Of a stretch of 64,000 nt of DNA, positions 14,301-25,585 are shown piece after piece. The notes under the pieces are model-generated. The model had not been told where the DNA came from. It did no database searches and saw nothing but the letters and a program-made list of their open reading frames with translations. The DNA lies in the NCBI GenBank assembly GCA_900660155.1, contig CABFPE010000196.1, forward strand, positions 299,356 to 363,355. Reading direction: 5' to 3'. Positions within the stretch are counted from its first letter, which is position 1; each line of letters begins with the position of its first letter. A program made the position numbers and the translations under genes. Source of the DNA: Hofstenia miamia (Eukaryota > Xenacoelomorpha > Acoela > Hofsteniidae).

Positions 14301-17300
14301 ACAAATAGTGTTTAAAATGATTTATTCAAGAAAAATAAAGACAATTAGTGGACTGAATTTCACATTTTATAGTCTCTCAATGTATGGTAACGCAAAAAAC
14401 AATCGGCCAAATGCATCCTAGGCTGCCCAGGACAAGTTTCACGAAACTCATAGGTCTCATGTCTTTGTCCTTTTTTGTCTCTTCGTGCGCAAACTACACA
14501 GTCCATCTTTCTTCCTTTGCGCAAAACATGTAATTAGCCATCCAGTCTTGTTTCACTTGAAGAAATAGATGGCCTATTTCTAGTTTGCCGAAAGTTCATT
14601 ACTAGCTGATCTAATAAAGTTTTACCAAACTGTAAGTGGCGCAAAGGTTTTTGATTATTTTTTTCAACATTAGTTTTATATAGGATGTATGCATTGATAG
14701 CGCATATTTCCATGTCAAAAATACCTTTCTCCACCACTTAAGAGACTTTCGCATAAGACAATATGTGGATGCATATTGATCAGCTCGTGCTACTTCGCCC
14801 ATAAATGTTCTGTAGTTCAATACTACTTCTTTTTATGAGGAATAATATCAGAATCATCAATTGAAGTATAATGATCACTCACAGTTTCACTGTAAACATC
14901 AAAAACAAAGTCGTCTTCAGTATCAGCAAATTCATAATTTTCAACCATTTTATGAGTTTCCATTTTTATTATTAAATCCTTATAAAAATGTGCAGGAGCA
15001 ATAAAAACACAAGCACGCGCTACAACTGACTATCAGCAACTGATTTATACCCGCATAAGTAGTTAACTGTCGTTTATTAGTTAAATTATACAGCTATTAA
15101 AAATGTCGACATATAGTCGCCTATCGACTTACTGAGGAATTTTGCGTGTCGACATATAGTCGCCATTCGTGTGCAAAGTGTTAAAACTTTGTAGGCTCAA
15201 TATTGACGCTATCGAGATTTTCTTTCAATTTGATTGGCAGCATAAGATTACTGTTTGATTTAAAGTGGCAACACCCCGAGAACACCCTCTAATCCCCAAC
15301 GATAACCATTTGGATATGACTTTTTACTGCCTTCTTACTTGAAAGACACAGATGGCTTAGCTTCTACTGTTAACCTCTAGCGGTACTGTGACATGATCAA
15401 AACATCACAGTATCTCCCAACTTAAATTAAAACGAGCCTTTTCGAGGACAGTTTTCAACAGAATGGTGCTGCTGCTTCAAATGAAATTTGGTGAGAAAGT
15501 TATCGGTTGCAATTTTTAGTTTCCTTGGCCTCCTAGAGCCCGAATTTATCCCCACCTTATTTCTGATTGCGGAAAATGTTAATTTCCACCGTTTATAAAC
15601 CAATGCCTCAATATCTACAGGAGATAAAAGAAAGAGCAGTGAAATCTATAACATTTGATATGATTGCAGCTGTTGTTAACAGTTTGATCTTAAATCTCGA
15701 GATGTGTCTGGAAGAGAATGGAGCGCACCTTGTATCAAGATTTTGATTTCAATGTACAATGAAGAACCGACAAAGTCATATTCAAATGGTTATCTTTGGA
15801 CACCAGATGGCCTGCTCGTGGTGTTCATGTGGATTTCATTTACCTATATTTTTTATTCTATTGAATAAATTCGTCTTTTATGTAATCCTTTTTCTTAAAA
15901 ATATTTATTTCTGTGGCATTTTCATTCCAAATGAGTTGAAATGGTCAGTTTATATACATGTATAATATTTACTAAATGAGAGCAATCAAATTAGCATTAT
16001 TTCTTTAGTGACACCGCTTACAATTAACAGATCATTTAAAAGATCGTCTAAGTGGTTTATATAAATGTAACATGTCTGACTGCGCGACTGCATTTTCTCT
16101 TATTATATAGTGTATAATTGATTTAAGTGAAGTTCGGTAAGAGTTTCATATCATTTCCTTTATTTTAGAAAACTATTTTTATTAGCACCAAAGTTATATT
16201 TGTTTGCGCAATACATTTGTTTTTAAATGATTCGCACCGAGTTTATATCTGTTTAACAAACAAGTGTGTTGTTTTGATAAAATAAATGTTTGAGTTTCTA
16301 TTACACGCTTACAAGAATTAAGCACTCTATTCTAAATTTTTAAAGAAAGTTTTGCAAATTCAAGTATAGTTGCAAAATGTTTTCTTTATGTATTTTTTTC
16401 CATCATTTAATCGATGTTTTTCGTAACATAATAGTCTTGAATGCAATTTCACTTAGTTTATCTTAGCCTAGAAAATGGCAAAAATATGAGCAATTTCTAA
16501 GCGATTGACTAGGCTAGCATATTTCGGCTAAATTGGTTAAAAACTTACTTTTTATAAGAAAAAATGTATTTAATGATTTTACAGTAGATTAACAATATAA
16601 CCTCAACATTAGCAATGTCATTAGACTAACATAACCAAAGCTACAACTGGTAAAACTTGAAATGATTTGCGTTGTTTGGAAATTCAATTAGGTTAAGCAG
16701 CCCCATGATTCCAATTGATTCAGCGAAGCAATTTTCTAGGATAAAATCGCAAAAGTTAGGCATTTTACTAAGCAATTCTAGGCCTAGCTACAAGCAGCTA
16801 TTACTTATAAAACTAATTCGATGGAATTCAAAATGACATTGAAAATTTCGTAATACATATATATTTGGACACACAAAATTTCGAGAATTATACGCTTATC
16901 ACATACGTAAAGGGTTGGGGTGGGGTAAAATTGTTCCTACTTATTTTGGATTCTAGTGACCTAATCAATCCATTATTTTGCACGTGCTAAACCTGTACAT
17001 TAACCTTTACAAAAAAGTTATCATTATTCCCATATTGTGCATAATTTTTGATGACATCAGCACTTTTTTAAAGGTAGATATGGATTTTAGCCATTCTCTT
17101 GACACCAGCTGAATAATAGCCTAAAATGGTTTTCTGATCATGATCAAAGAAATGCACTTTCTAAACATATTCACTGACAATTACAAGCCATTTTAATCAA
17201 AATAAAGGCCAATGAACAGGATAAATTTAGATTCCAAATTCTACCACCATCCAACAAGTTGTCCATAAAATTTGTTTGGAATCGGCCGAAAACTTTGTGA

Positions 17301-20300
17301 AAATTGGTTTATACTAAATTTCTTTCGAACAAAATTCTCAATTTTTCAAATCTAATATGTGCGGCGGAGTAAATAGGGTTAAGAATTTATTCCCATGTAG
17401 TGTTCAGCATTTTTGATCATCGTAAATAAATTTATGCAGATTTACTACCTGAAATATTTTATTTGCTGTAATTTTTTTAAGATGATGTTTCTCTAACACA
17501 CGATTTTGTTTTATTCGATTCCTTTACTATTTTTCAAATAATTGCACCGTCTGATTAGTTTATATAATTTAATTTTTTCAGTACATTTATGTCGTCGCTG
17601 ATTGATTCTGTTGGATTTCCCAATTTTATAGTTTGCTTTGAGAATATTTGCAAATATCAATTTAAGATAGTAAAATAAATGAATTATTTTTTAGTAAAAA
17701 GTGTGAATTTCTATGGTCCCAATAGCGAATTCGTTGTGAGTGGTTCTGACGATGGTTATGTGTATGTGTGGGACAAAGAATCAACTAAAATCATCCAGTG
17801 GTTAGATGCTGATGCGGGCGGTGTTGTAAGTACTTTATATTCTTTTATAAAGAATGAATTGTTTTTTAATTTGGAATTTAATTCTCTTGGATAGCATGTT
17901 TTAAACTTGAAAAATACATGTGTTTAAAATAGACAATAAAAACATTATTTTTGTTTTTTATTTGTCATACTTGATTTTTTTTATCATGTTAATGCCATGA
18001 CATCCCTAGGTTTAACAAGCAAATCAACTAGCTTTTCTCCATCATGGATTTTATGTTCTCAATACATTATTCAGAATAAAAATTCTCTATTTTTTACAAT
18101 TTTCTTAAAAGAATGTAAAACGTGTTTTTGAATAAAAACACTTTTTTGCTATTGTTACTTTTCCCTTGTGTGAAGCTTTCAGTCGTGCAGATGTACTGTG
18201 TTTACATCAATTGACATAAATTTTAGGTAAAGAAATTGACTATTTTACATAAATGTGTAATCGACAGTGTGGTTAAACAAACGCCCTCTTTTTTAACCAG
18301 TCACAGATGCAATGAATTGAAAGAAATCCTGGAAATAACAATAACATTAATTCTGTGCTAATCAAATTCCGCTTTTTCCAAAACTTCTGTCTTTGCTTCA
18401 ATTAGTTCACTCAACAATTCTTTCCTAACATTTCAAGGTTTTTTTCATCATAAACTCTCAGAAAAATATATTCCAATGAAGTGAAAGTATTAAGAAAATA
18501 TGCTCTTGGTCATGCCATTTTTGCGCCGTATGTCAACCGTCCACTGTTCACAAATTGTAGTTTGTCCTGTAGCTATGTACATCACTTATACTGTCTTCCA
18601 CTTGAGGCATTACCATATTAATTTGTATAGGTTAACGCCAAATTGAGTTAACCAGTCTTTTGGTAAAGAAATTCACAATTACACATTTTTAACTGTTAAA
18701 TCTTTAGGTTAATGTTTTGGAGCCGCATCCAGACATCCCTGTAATGGCAACTTCTGGTCTTGATAAAACTATTAAAATTTGGAGTCCTAACTCGCCAACT
18801 TATCCCACGCTCAAAGGACTAGCTACTGTAATTTTTTGGTTATTTCAATAAATATAGAAATTATTGATATATTAGAATTTTTGTGTATATTCTACCCTAA
18901 GTCTCACTAAGGCTAATTGCACTATGCAATTTAATTGTTGTCTTTTATTGTAGTCGCTCTCATCTTTGTAAATGTGATCTTACAATTTGTTATTGAGTTT
19001 ATAATCTGTATAAAAAGTCATAATTGGCAAACATGACACATCTAAAGCAGGCGCGTTCCTAGAAAATTTTGATCGAGGGTGGGTAAATTTTTTTCTTAAA
19101 ATATTTCATCATAATACTCCCATATAATGTTGAGTTTTTTAATAGAAAAAGGCTACCGTTTCCACCCCGCCTCCCCCTAAACCCGCGCCTAGAATTTTCT
19201 TTGTTTTAATAAATTTTAATGTGCATAATTTTGTGCTGCCCGAAATTAGGTTAAAATTTTTGCACCATTTCCTTCTAAGAACTGTTCTAAAAATCGAGAA
19301 ATCATTAAAGTCATTGCGAGTTGGAAATTTTTTCCGGCATTGCCAAAGAATTTTGTATCACTTCAAATAATGCTATTTTTCATTAAAATACTCACTTTTG
19401 TGCCCGCTTTTGAGTTTTTTGCTTAAAAATATCGGTAGTTTTAACGCTCCTTTTCTAAATCGTGCATGGAAACATCATAATAACTGCTGTTGACAAATTA
19501 AATTGAGAAATATTTCAATCAATCTTTAAATAAGCCATGAGCCAACAAAGACGCAAAGAATGACTAGTTTTTAGCGGAAATTCGATATTTCCAGTACTAA
19601 TAAATAGCAAATACTGCATGTAGATTCGGCACTTTGATTAAAATTGGTCAACTTTTAAAATATTTGTCATCAATATTGTGACTGATATTAGCTCAGCACA
19701 CAATGGATGAATGAACAACTTCATTTTGGCGAAATACAATACTCATTTGTAAAGAAGATTTTTTACTCAATGTTATCTTTTAAAAATAACGCCAGAAATA
19801 GGCTGTATAATGTCGACGGAATAAATTTTGCATTATTATAATCACATATTTTTCTGTTTTTTAAGAGAAATCATTCAATGAATTCATGGATTATTACTAC
19901 GTGCATACACTTTACTATTGAAATTTAGACAATAAAGCAAAATATTGCATCTCGAGAAGAAGACCTACGTGATTTACCAGCCAGTGTTGAAATCCCTGAT
20001 CAAATGTTTTTGTTTTGTATGGAAATGCTTCAAAATAGAATTAGGGTATGTTTATTATAGAAATTTATCTACATATAATACTAGTGTCCGGAAATATTGT
20101 TGACAAGACTTTTCAATTTAAAAAATTTGCAGTCCCTTAAATTTAATAGTGATTTACACCTGAAGATTGTTTGTATACATCAATAATGAAGATTAATATT
20201 GTATGCAAGAGACTAACTTTTGCAGTTGATAAGTTTTCTAAACTTTTTGATTTCAGGATGAACTGAAGATGTAGGTTTGCCTGTTTTTATTTAAAGCACT

Positions 20301-20784
20301 CGTATTGGACATGCTATTTAAAATTTAGCATTAAAAACATCGGCATTTGAATTGAAAAATGCAAAATCATTTAATCAATGATATTCCATTTTAAAAATAC
20401 AGTTAATCAAATGATATGATAAACGTAAAAGTCTTGAAATATGTGACAATAGTTGATTTTCGCTCCGTACAATTTGTTTATGAGGATTACTGTCTATCAT
20501 TTGGGTAGAAGTTTTTTTCCATAACTGCTTTTAAGTTTGGTTTAAGTTTAAAGCAACAGTTCATACTTTTTTAAATTGATTTTTATAACTTATCAATTGC
20601 CAAAAATTTGTTATTTTTTTAGTTGTTTGCTAACTAAAAAGTACATCAGTTGTATTTTAGTATTCTTTAAACGTATTTTGTATTATAGTTGCGACCCGGT
20701 GTTACCAGTGACAGTTCACCCAATGATAGCGATACGGACGATCCAGGCAGTCATGACAGATATAGCCAGTGCAGAACATCTTGA
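2976..20784 (+). CDS. DCAF8/WDR42A-like WD40 protein, 11 coding exons
   Basis: DDB1-CUL4 associated factor 8 type protein; family members act as substrate receptors of CUL4-DDB1 E3 ubiquitin ligases. Coding exons: 2976-3185, 4558-5088, 5844-5984, 6268-6371, 6520-6658, 7260-7301, 7465-7627, 17695-17825, 18708-18827, 19929-20045, 20689-20784. All have GT-AG borders and the phases join without a break to give 597 residues, about the usual family length. Residues 1-150 are low-complexity and acidic (Ser/Glu/Asp runs around 86-123). WD repeats follow from about residue 196 (ASGSDD...IWDW) to about 520 (ATSGLDKTIKIWSP). Two DxR-type DDB1-binding boxes are visible, IDIR at 317-320 and YDRR at 368-371. 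The segments GHRNNATV and VNFYGPNSEFVVSGSD are strongly DCAF8-like. The C-terminal exon is read in the frame giving LRPGVTSDSSPNDSDTDD, which matches the acidic DCAF8 tail; a longer overlapping frame in that exon is a shadow. A splice acceptor at 2943-2944 lies 31 bases before the ATG. No clear AATAAA was seen just downstream. Confidence 0.95.
5404..5504. repeat. Two (TA)n microsatellites in DCAF8 intron 2
   Basis: TA runs at about 5404-5433 and 5483-5504, separated by about 50 bases, inside the intron between exons 2 and 3. Confidence 0.9.
7851..9749 (-). mobile_element. piggyBac-type DNA transposon, degenerate, interrupted by mariner
   Basis: The left end begins directly after TTAA (7847-7850), with CACTAGAAATCC as the terminal sequence. 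A 14-base palindrome ACGTCAATTGACGT lies about 20 bases in, and a related motif recurs near 8046-8060. The transposase remnant lies inside on the minus strand. The right end was not found: a mariner begins at 9750, and no matching TTAA-bounded terminus was seen in the 3 kb beyond it. The element sits in DCAF8 intron 7, antisense to the gene. Confidence 0.8.
8157..9734 (-). pseudogene. piggyBac transposase remnant
   Basis: The start codon (9734 on the minus strand) opens an acidic, serine-rich N-terminus (MSRRLEGRRALAVINYI...), as is usual for piggyBac transposases. Following frames carry PVIVVEGYGVPHFF-like and RFEKTKKYIRFDVRST segments. Next come LTIDEQLFPTKARCRFTQYM (first catalytic Asp context), NVTTDN (second Asp context) and YNKNKSGVDA (third Asp context). 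The C-terminus is Cys-rich (CGKCKKPVCGQC), like the piggyBac zinc-binding tail. The order of these blocks is correct, but they lie in several frames with at least one in-frame stop near the N-terminus, so the gene is dead. Individual ORFs in the region are pieces of this one gene. Confidence 0.85.
9916..10966 (-). CDS. Mariner transposase (DD34D), interrupted by a small assembly gap
   Basis: DDE/D transposase that cuts and pastes its own element. The N-terminal half (start 10966) has the mariner helix-turn-helix regions (GEDAMGDSTARKWFSRFREG, APRSGRTPDFDEE). The C-terminal half carries WVPHSLT, the first Asp in VTGDEKW, the second in LLHDNARPH and the third in YSPDLAPSDFHLF. There are 34 residues between the second and third Asp, the mariner signature. 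The protein ends at YIID. No stop or frameshift is seen outside the 8-N run at 10629-10636. Comparing the flanks with the usual mariner sequence at this point (SMGKVQKLGAWVPH), the true gap would need only about one base to restore the frame, so the N count looks like a placeholder. The expected full length is about 345 residues. Confidence 0.9.
10629..10636. other. Eight-N assembly gap in the mariner transposase
   Basis: A run of 8 N. It breaks the transposase frame only if its length is taken literally. Confidence 0.9.
11302..11337. repeat. (TA)n microsatellite
   Basis: About 18 TA units in DCAF8 intron 7, 160 bases beyond the mariner right end. Confidence 0.95.
11471..11562. repeat. Two linked palindromes delimited by three CCTTATY 7-mers
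   Basis: The 7-mer CCTTATC/T occurs three times in direct orientation (11471-11477, 11517-11523, 11556-11562). Each of the two intervals between them is a complete hairpin. Palindrome 1 (11478-11516) has arms CATGGAC + CCTTGATAACT with one A/C mismatch and a one-base loop. Palindrome 2 (11524-11555) has perfect 15-bp arms CATGGACCTCTGTAG with a TT loop. Both share the base CATGGAC/GTCCATG but have unrelated tips. No coding function is seen. Confidence 0.9.
12000..12657. repeat. Diverged direct repeat pair
   Basis: About 75 bases at 12000-12072 recur in diverged form at 12581-12657. The shared order of blocks is ACAGA...TTTAA, GCATTA, ATAACTGATTAAA, TTACRCAA, CAAAACG. Both lie in DCAF8 intron 7 and are probably two copies of an old interspersed repeat. 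Confidence 0.5.
12451..12850. mobile_element. MITE-like unit with imperfect terminal inverted repeats
   Basis: The left end TGTACACACTTTCAACTTTA matches the complement of the right end (TATACACTCAACTTTGCGCAC). Inside each arm a subterminal block TTTGCTGTGAACTTT followed by AATTA recurs. No protein is encoded. It could be a non-autonomous DNA transposon; the family is not identified. Confidence 0.45.
14160..15180 (-). mobile_element. Internally deleted piggyBac-type element with TTAA target duplications
   Basis: A 1.02 kb element bounded by TTAA on both sides (14156-14159 and 15181-15184). The termini are CCATTTGCAC (left) and CACTTTGCAC (complement of right). The right subterminal region holds GTCGACATATAGTCGCC twice, about 45 bases apart. 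The minus strand keeps an acidic transposase N-terminus (start near 14961, MVENYEFADTEDDF...). It then jumps to the C-terminal region (GEVARADQYAS, NAYILYKTNVEKNN) and a Cys-rich tail (CVVCARRDKKGQ, ETCPGQPRMHLADCF). The catalytic core is missing, so this copy is non-autonomous. It is a different family from the piggyBac at 7.85 kb. Confidence 0.85.
19048..19192. mobile_element. Possible short hAT-type MITE in DCAF8 intron 9
   Basis: About 145 bases, starting CAGGCGCGTTCC and ending in the complement of CTAGGCGCGGG, with GC-rich ends in otherwise AT-rich intron. The ends resemble hAT termini, but no clear 8-bp target duplication was found. Confidence 0.35.
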
Positions 20785-21543
20785 AAATTCTTTAAATTTG
20801 GTGCTTCGCCCCTCGCAAAGACAATATTTGAAAATTGTATATTTTATTATTCAATGAATGATTTTTGTAAGACGTGAATTTGATGCACGGTTTTTTGTAT
20901 ATTTTAATATACAATCCTTCTAAAATACACTACAATTATTTTTTATAAAATTTTTATTATTTTACCTCTTTTATAAAAGCCTCATTGCAAGTGTTTGTAA
21001 AAAGCGTAATACATTTATTTTCGGTTTTAGGAAAAATAATGTATACGAAATTTCAAAAGACATGCATACGTGGTAGTTGGATAATGTACATAAATATGTT
21101 AAGAAGAAAAAGAAAAATCTATATTCCGAAATTGTTTGAGCAATACAAAAATACTGATAACAATCCTGAAAGCATCAAATGAAATATAAGTAAAACAAGA
21201 AATCTTTACAATTAGTGGTAATAGTTATCTTGAGCTAGGGCGATGCTAGTTTTTATTAATTGAGTAATTAGGATTCAAAAATTTTTAACTTTGCCATTTC
21301 AGTCTTTTTATATTTTGCGTGTAGAGTAATGGTCTCCATTTGAGGCCCTTGGTATGAAATTGGTTAAAGCACAATTAAATGTGCTTCTTAAAACCTTTCT
21401 CTGTAATTTTCGCTATCTCTTTAAGTAGTGAGTACCTTCAAAACTTTTTTCTATATTTAATGCAGGTAAAGTGTTTTGTTCTGAAATTCTGCTTATGAAT
21501 GATTAACTGTCTTGGGAAAAGGATTGACCTAGAAATGAAGTGC
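20785..21543. other. DCAF8 3' region, nothing else recognised
   Basis: Presumed 3'UTR and downstream AT-rich sequence. A frame at 20985-21182 has no recognisable features. Confidence 0.5.
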
Positions 21544-21995
21544 TTATTTCTGGTAGAATTTCTTTGAAAAATTTAAGGCCCAATTTAATTGGATATCAAG
21601 TTTTCTATAAAAAACATCCTTTAGATTAGCAAATAATATATTTTCATAATTTAGGTGACACATTATAAATGAATGAAAAATTGAATTATCGCACAGGATT
21701 GTAGTTGCATTAATGTGTAATTCAACATTTAGTTTCGAGGTCAAAAGTTCTAAATAGTAGAAGGTTGCAAAGTACAATAATCTGATTTACTTTCATTTAT
21801 GTTCATATACGTTGACAATTTGTTGCAATTAAGTCCTGCAGAATCAATTGCTAAATTTTTCAATATATTATCGTTGAATATGCAGGCATCATCGACATAT
21901 TGAATTAAATTACAATCAGATATAGTATTCATGTCGTTTGCATATACACTTAAAAGAAGGGGATCCAACATTTTCCCTTGAGGGACACCATTGTT
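21544..21995 (-). pseudogene. LINE reverse transcriptase fragment (palm domain)
   Basis: On the minus strand NNGVPQGKMLDPLLLSVYAN is followed by the catalytic box as YVDD (QYVDDACIF) and a short thumb-side segment. This is the RT palm of a CR1/Jockey-type LINE. Frames shift in the C-terminal half. No endonuclease or 3' tail is attached, so it is a short dead fragment downstream of DCAF8. Confidence 0.8.
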
Positions 21996-22860
21996 AACAG
22001 GTAGTCAATCAGAAAATACCTCATTCGGTGTGTAATTTTGCCTCCTACACCTGCAACAATATCACCCTACAAATATCCAATCGAAACACAAATATTTTGC
22101 AACATTAAACACACCTTCAGTGAGCTAGCATACATATCAACTTTTTGTTTGCATTATCCTACGTGTTAACTTTATATCTTATACTTAAGCTTGCTGTTAA
22201 TTATATTCTTAAGAATTTCTTTTATTTATGTTTGCATGTGCGTCAAATATCTCAAAATATTTTATCTACAGAAAGAAAGCCACGTTTTGACAAAGGATTG
22301 CACTTACATAGTTTTTAGTGAGTGATACCACACTAAATTGCATACCTTTTTTCAGCAGAATTCACAACTATACTTGATGAAATTATAATGATTGATTGGT
22401 GGAAGATTGTTAAACGGTAAGATGTAGTTTTTGCTAAATTAACAATCATGCAATATTCAGAAACTAAAGGCTATTTCTCTTATAGATTTTAGAGATTTTT
22501 CTAATTTTGATGACATTGTTAATGAACTAAATTGATCCGATACATTCAGATTTGAAGATAATGCTTGCAGCGTAAAGTCCAAATCCATCAAATGCTTAAA
22601 AATCCAATGTGAAAATGTACAATTGAGTAATACTATTACTCCTACAATCAAAGAATTTCAACCTTCGAAATTAAAGCTAAAATAAGTCATTTCAAGTAAT
22701 AATTTAAACAATGAGGGTACTTTAAGCAAAAAATAATGCAAGAAATTTGTTCAAAATGTTGAGAAGCAATTAAAAATCTGGGAACGCAAGGGCCAAGTGT
22801 GGAGCAACTAAAGTTAATTGTCTTTTTTAGGAGCTTAATTAACCTTAATAAGAACATGCA

Positions 22861-23071
22861 GAGATATATTTCGACTTACAAAGTCATCGTCAGTTTTACA
22901 AATTATTCTTTCTAAATTTACTAGATTTTACAATAATTATTATTTTTTAAATTTTAAAAAGTGGCAAATTTAATTTATAAATATAGTCTTCTTTTGTGTT
23001 TAAACTTGGTTGCAAGGATTTTATAAAAATACTCTCAATTTTTAAATTAAACTTGCCACTTTTTAAAATTT
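22861..23071 (-). mobile_element. Penelope-like element 3' end, truncated and folded back on itself
   Basis: On the minus strand LKIESIFIKSLQPSLNTKED (stop follows at LPLFKI) matches, nearly residue for residue, the end of the GIY-YIG domain of the Penelope-like copy at 45.5 kb. Downstream is the same untranslated tail (AAAACTGACGATGACTTTG in part). The upstream end (23039-23071) is an inverted copy, with 2 mismatches over 33 bases, of the element's own segment 22949-22981, so the insertion closes in a hairpin. A plausible source is snap-back synthesis during reverse transcription. Confidence 0.75.
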
Positions 23072-25193
23072 CAAAATCAAACTTATGTAAAAAATCAAGA
23101 TTACTTTAAATTAAGATGTAACTAACCACGGAATTTAAGTCTACATTATTTGCTGATCAAGAAAGTATTCTCAAGGATTTTAAAACTTGGTTTTGGAATT
23201 GTTCGTAGTTTTGATCATGAAAACAATCAACTGTATTTTCTGCATGGACAATCCAAACAATAAAAATTTTCCAGTTAAAAATGTTAAAGAAATGCATAAA
23301 TGCATCAACTGCAAAAGTTCAAATATCTTTAAGAAATGATATAATAACTATAATGCATTTAGCAGTGTCCAATTTATAAAAATCAACTGCAGTTAACTAT
23401 TTTGCAGACTAATCATGAATTGTAAAATGGTATACGAAATATTATACCATGCAAAATGGCTTCCCATTTTGCTGTTAACAGCTAAGGAAGCTGTTAACAG
23501 AAAATAATCCTTCTGTGGTAGCGGCTTCAGTTTTGAAAGCTTGAGAAGGAGTCCTTCCACCATGTCCCCTGTTGCATTCACCACTGGATAGGAGATAACA
23601 ACATTGTTCTTAAACAGGGTTTAAACAAAGGAAATGTACTTTGAAAGAAACTACAAAAAACGAAGCAGGAACTTCAAAGCGAATTTTAATATGGATAGCA
23701 TATCTGCAAAACATAACACAAAAACCAAATATAAGCAAATAAAAGCAGTAGCAAAAATGGCAACAAGTCATCTGTTTGCATCACTATACAAATCATCTAA
23801 TGATATAATATCTGATGCTTTGTAAATGCGAACCAAATGAAAAGTTGATCATCCTTTCTAGAAGTTGATAGAGTGAGAAATAAAAAGTTATAAATGCGCA
23901 CAGCACACAACACAATTATGAAATGACTAATGATAATAAATTGATATTCATAAGTCTCCAAATATAAAATATATTTGATACGTTAAAACACTATCAATGG
24001 GGTTTGTTGATGTAATTGGTGCTGCAATTATTTTTATCAATGATTTCAACACTGGTCTGAAATCTGTTGTTGAAGGAATTGAAATGCCTTGATAGTGTAA
24101 ACAACACAGACTATGGAGCAAAATGCGTGAATTCTATTTGCTGTTTTAAACTGCACTTGGTTGTTTGCAGTTGTTAACAGCAGTTATGTTGGAAGCTTTC
24201 ACCATGGAACTACATAATTGAAAAAGTTGTAACTAAGCAAAATAAATTGAAATTAGTAAATACTAATTTCCACAATATAATGAATAAAGTTGATAATTTT
24301 TTAATTTTTCTATCTCTCACATATCTAAGAATAAACAAAATCGTTGACTGGTGGCTACAACATTCTAAAAATTCTGATTATTGTAAATGGAATTACCCTA
24401 GCTGCTTACTTGACAAGTCTGAGATCAGATTCTACTTGCACAATTTAAAACTCAATTTTGTTTAATTAGAACAAAATCTACATCACTTTTCCAAATTTAA
24501 TTTTTCATACATAGAACAAGCTAATTCTATTAAATATATAGCAAGGACAGTTAAGATATACTTTTTTATTATCTTAATTTGTCAAAACAAATATGTAGTG
24601 TCAAGTAAATGGCTATTTCGAGAAAGGTTCTTAGAATATATCTCAACAGATTCCAACCACAGCAAAAATTCAGTTAATTCACACATTAATACTAAATCAC
24701 ATTGATTTGGAACTTACGGTATGCTGACATAAATCACTATTTGTAAAAATTCAATGTGCAAGTAAACTGGTCTTTGACAATAGCAGCTAATTATTTATAT
24801 AATAGGAATACATAAATAAAAAAACGACAAAAGTTTTTCTAAGTCCACAATGTGTTTTTTATAAAAATGTACTAACTACATTTGTTTAAAATACTTAATT
24901 GTTCCATACCACAAATCCAATTTTCTATCCTCTAAAATATTACTTGGAGATAATCATAGAACCCTAAAAATTAAGCCTCTTACCTATAACAAGGAAATAC
25001 TCAACATATCAATAAATATATAGAATAATTAGCTTAAATTTTTTAACAAATTAATAAATTGAAAGTATTTCGAAAAGAAATATATAAATACTTCAATAGT
25101 TACACAAAAAAGGCTTGAATACAAATGGCTAGAATATAAATTCTGTAATGTTCATTATTCAATAAATTACATCAAAGCTTGCCATAAGCATAC
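23072..25193. other. No gene recognised
   Basis: AT-rich sequence with several short frames without motifs. The perfect 10-bp palindrome CTGTTAACAG occurs twice within 30 bases near 23468-23500, and GTTAACAG-type words recur near 24176. Confidence 0.4.
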
Positions 25194-25585
25194 TTATGAA
25201 TTGTAATAGTTTTTGAAAATATTTACATTTGTGATGATCTCTGCAGTTTTTTGGTGGAAGATTTCTTTAAAACTAAACTGATCCTGCATATATAGAAATG
25301 TAAACTCATGCAATTCATTAAAACCTTGGTAAATCACCATAGTACAAGAGTTACTTTTCCAGCATTTGAAAAGTTTCTTAATTGAGCTGTGAAACTCTTT
25401 CGACATTTCGACTACTTTTTCGATTAATGTCCTCCAAACGCTCATTGTGATGCCCGAGTTCATGCACATATCCACAAACAAGTTTTTTTTAGATTTTTCA
25501 AGACTGAAGAAATATTTTTGAGGTTTTATCCATCTCAGCTTCTATTGCAGATTTTAGAATGAAAACCTCTCTGGAGCCCGTCTTT

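Larger units (their letters stand above)
7628..17694 (+). other. DCAF8 intron 7, about 10 kb, swollen by transposons
   Basis: Intron between exon 7 (ends ...RNNAT plus one base) and exon 8 (starts with TA completing a Val codon). It is far longer than the other introns of the gene (about 0.15 to 2.7 kb, intron 1 about 1.4 kb). It contains a piggyBac copy, a mariner within it, a double palindrome, an inverted-repeat MITE-like unit and a deleted piggyBac. The stretch 15185-17694 holds nothing I can recognise. Confidence 0.9.

Noticed and set aside
20576-20857. 93-codon frame across the last DCAF8 exon
   Set aside because: It runs from the intron through the splice acceptor in another frame. 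The exon read in phase with exon 10 gives the expected acidic DCAF8 tail and stop.
25194-25481. 95-codon minus-strand frame (MFVDMCMNSGITMSVWR...) beyond the gap
   Set aside because: No motif recognised and no context. It could be the 3' part of the gap-cut LINE or chance, and the evidence is too weak to call.
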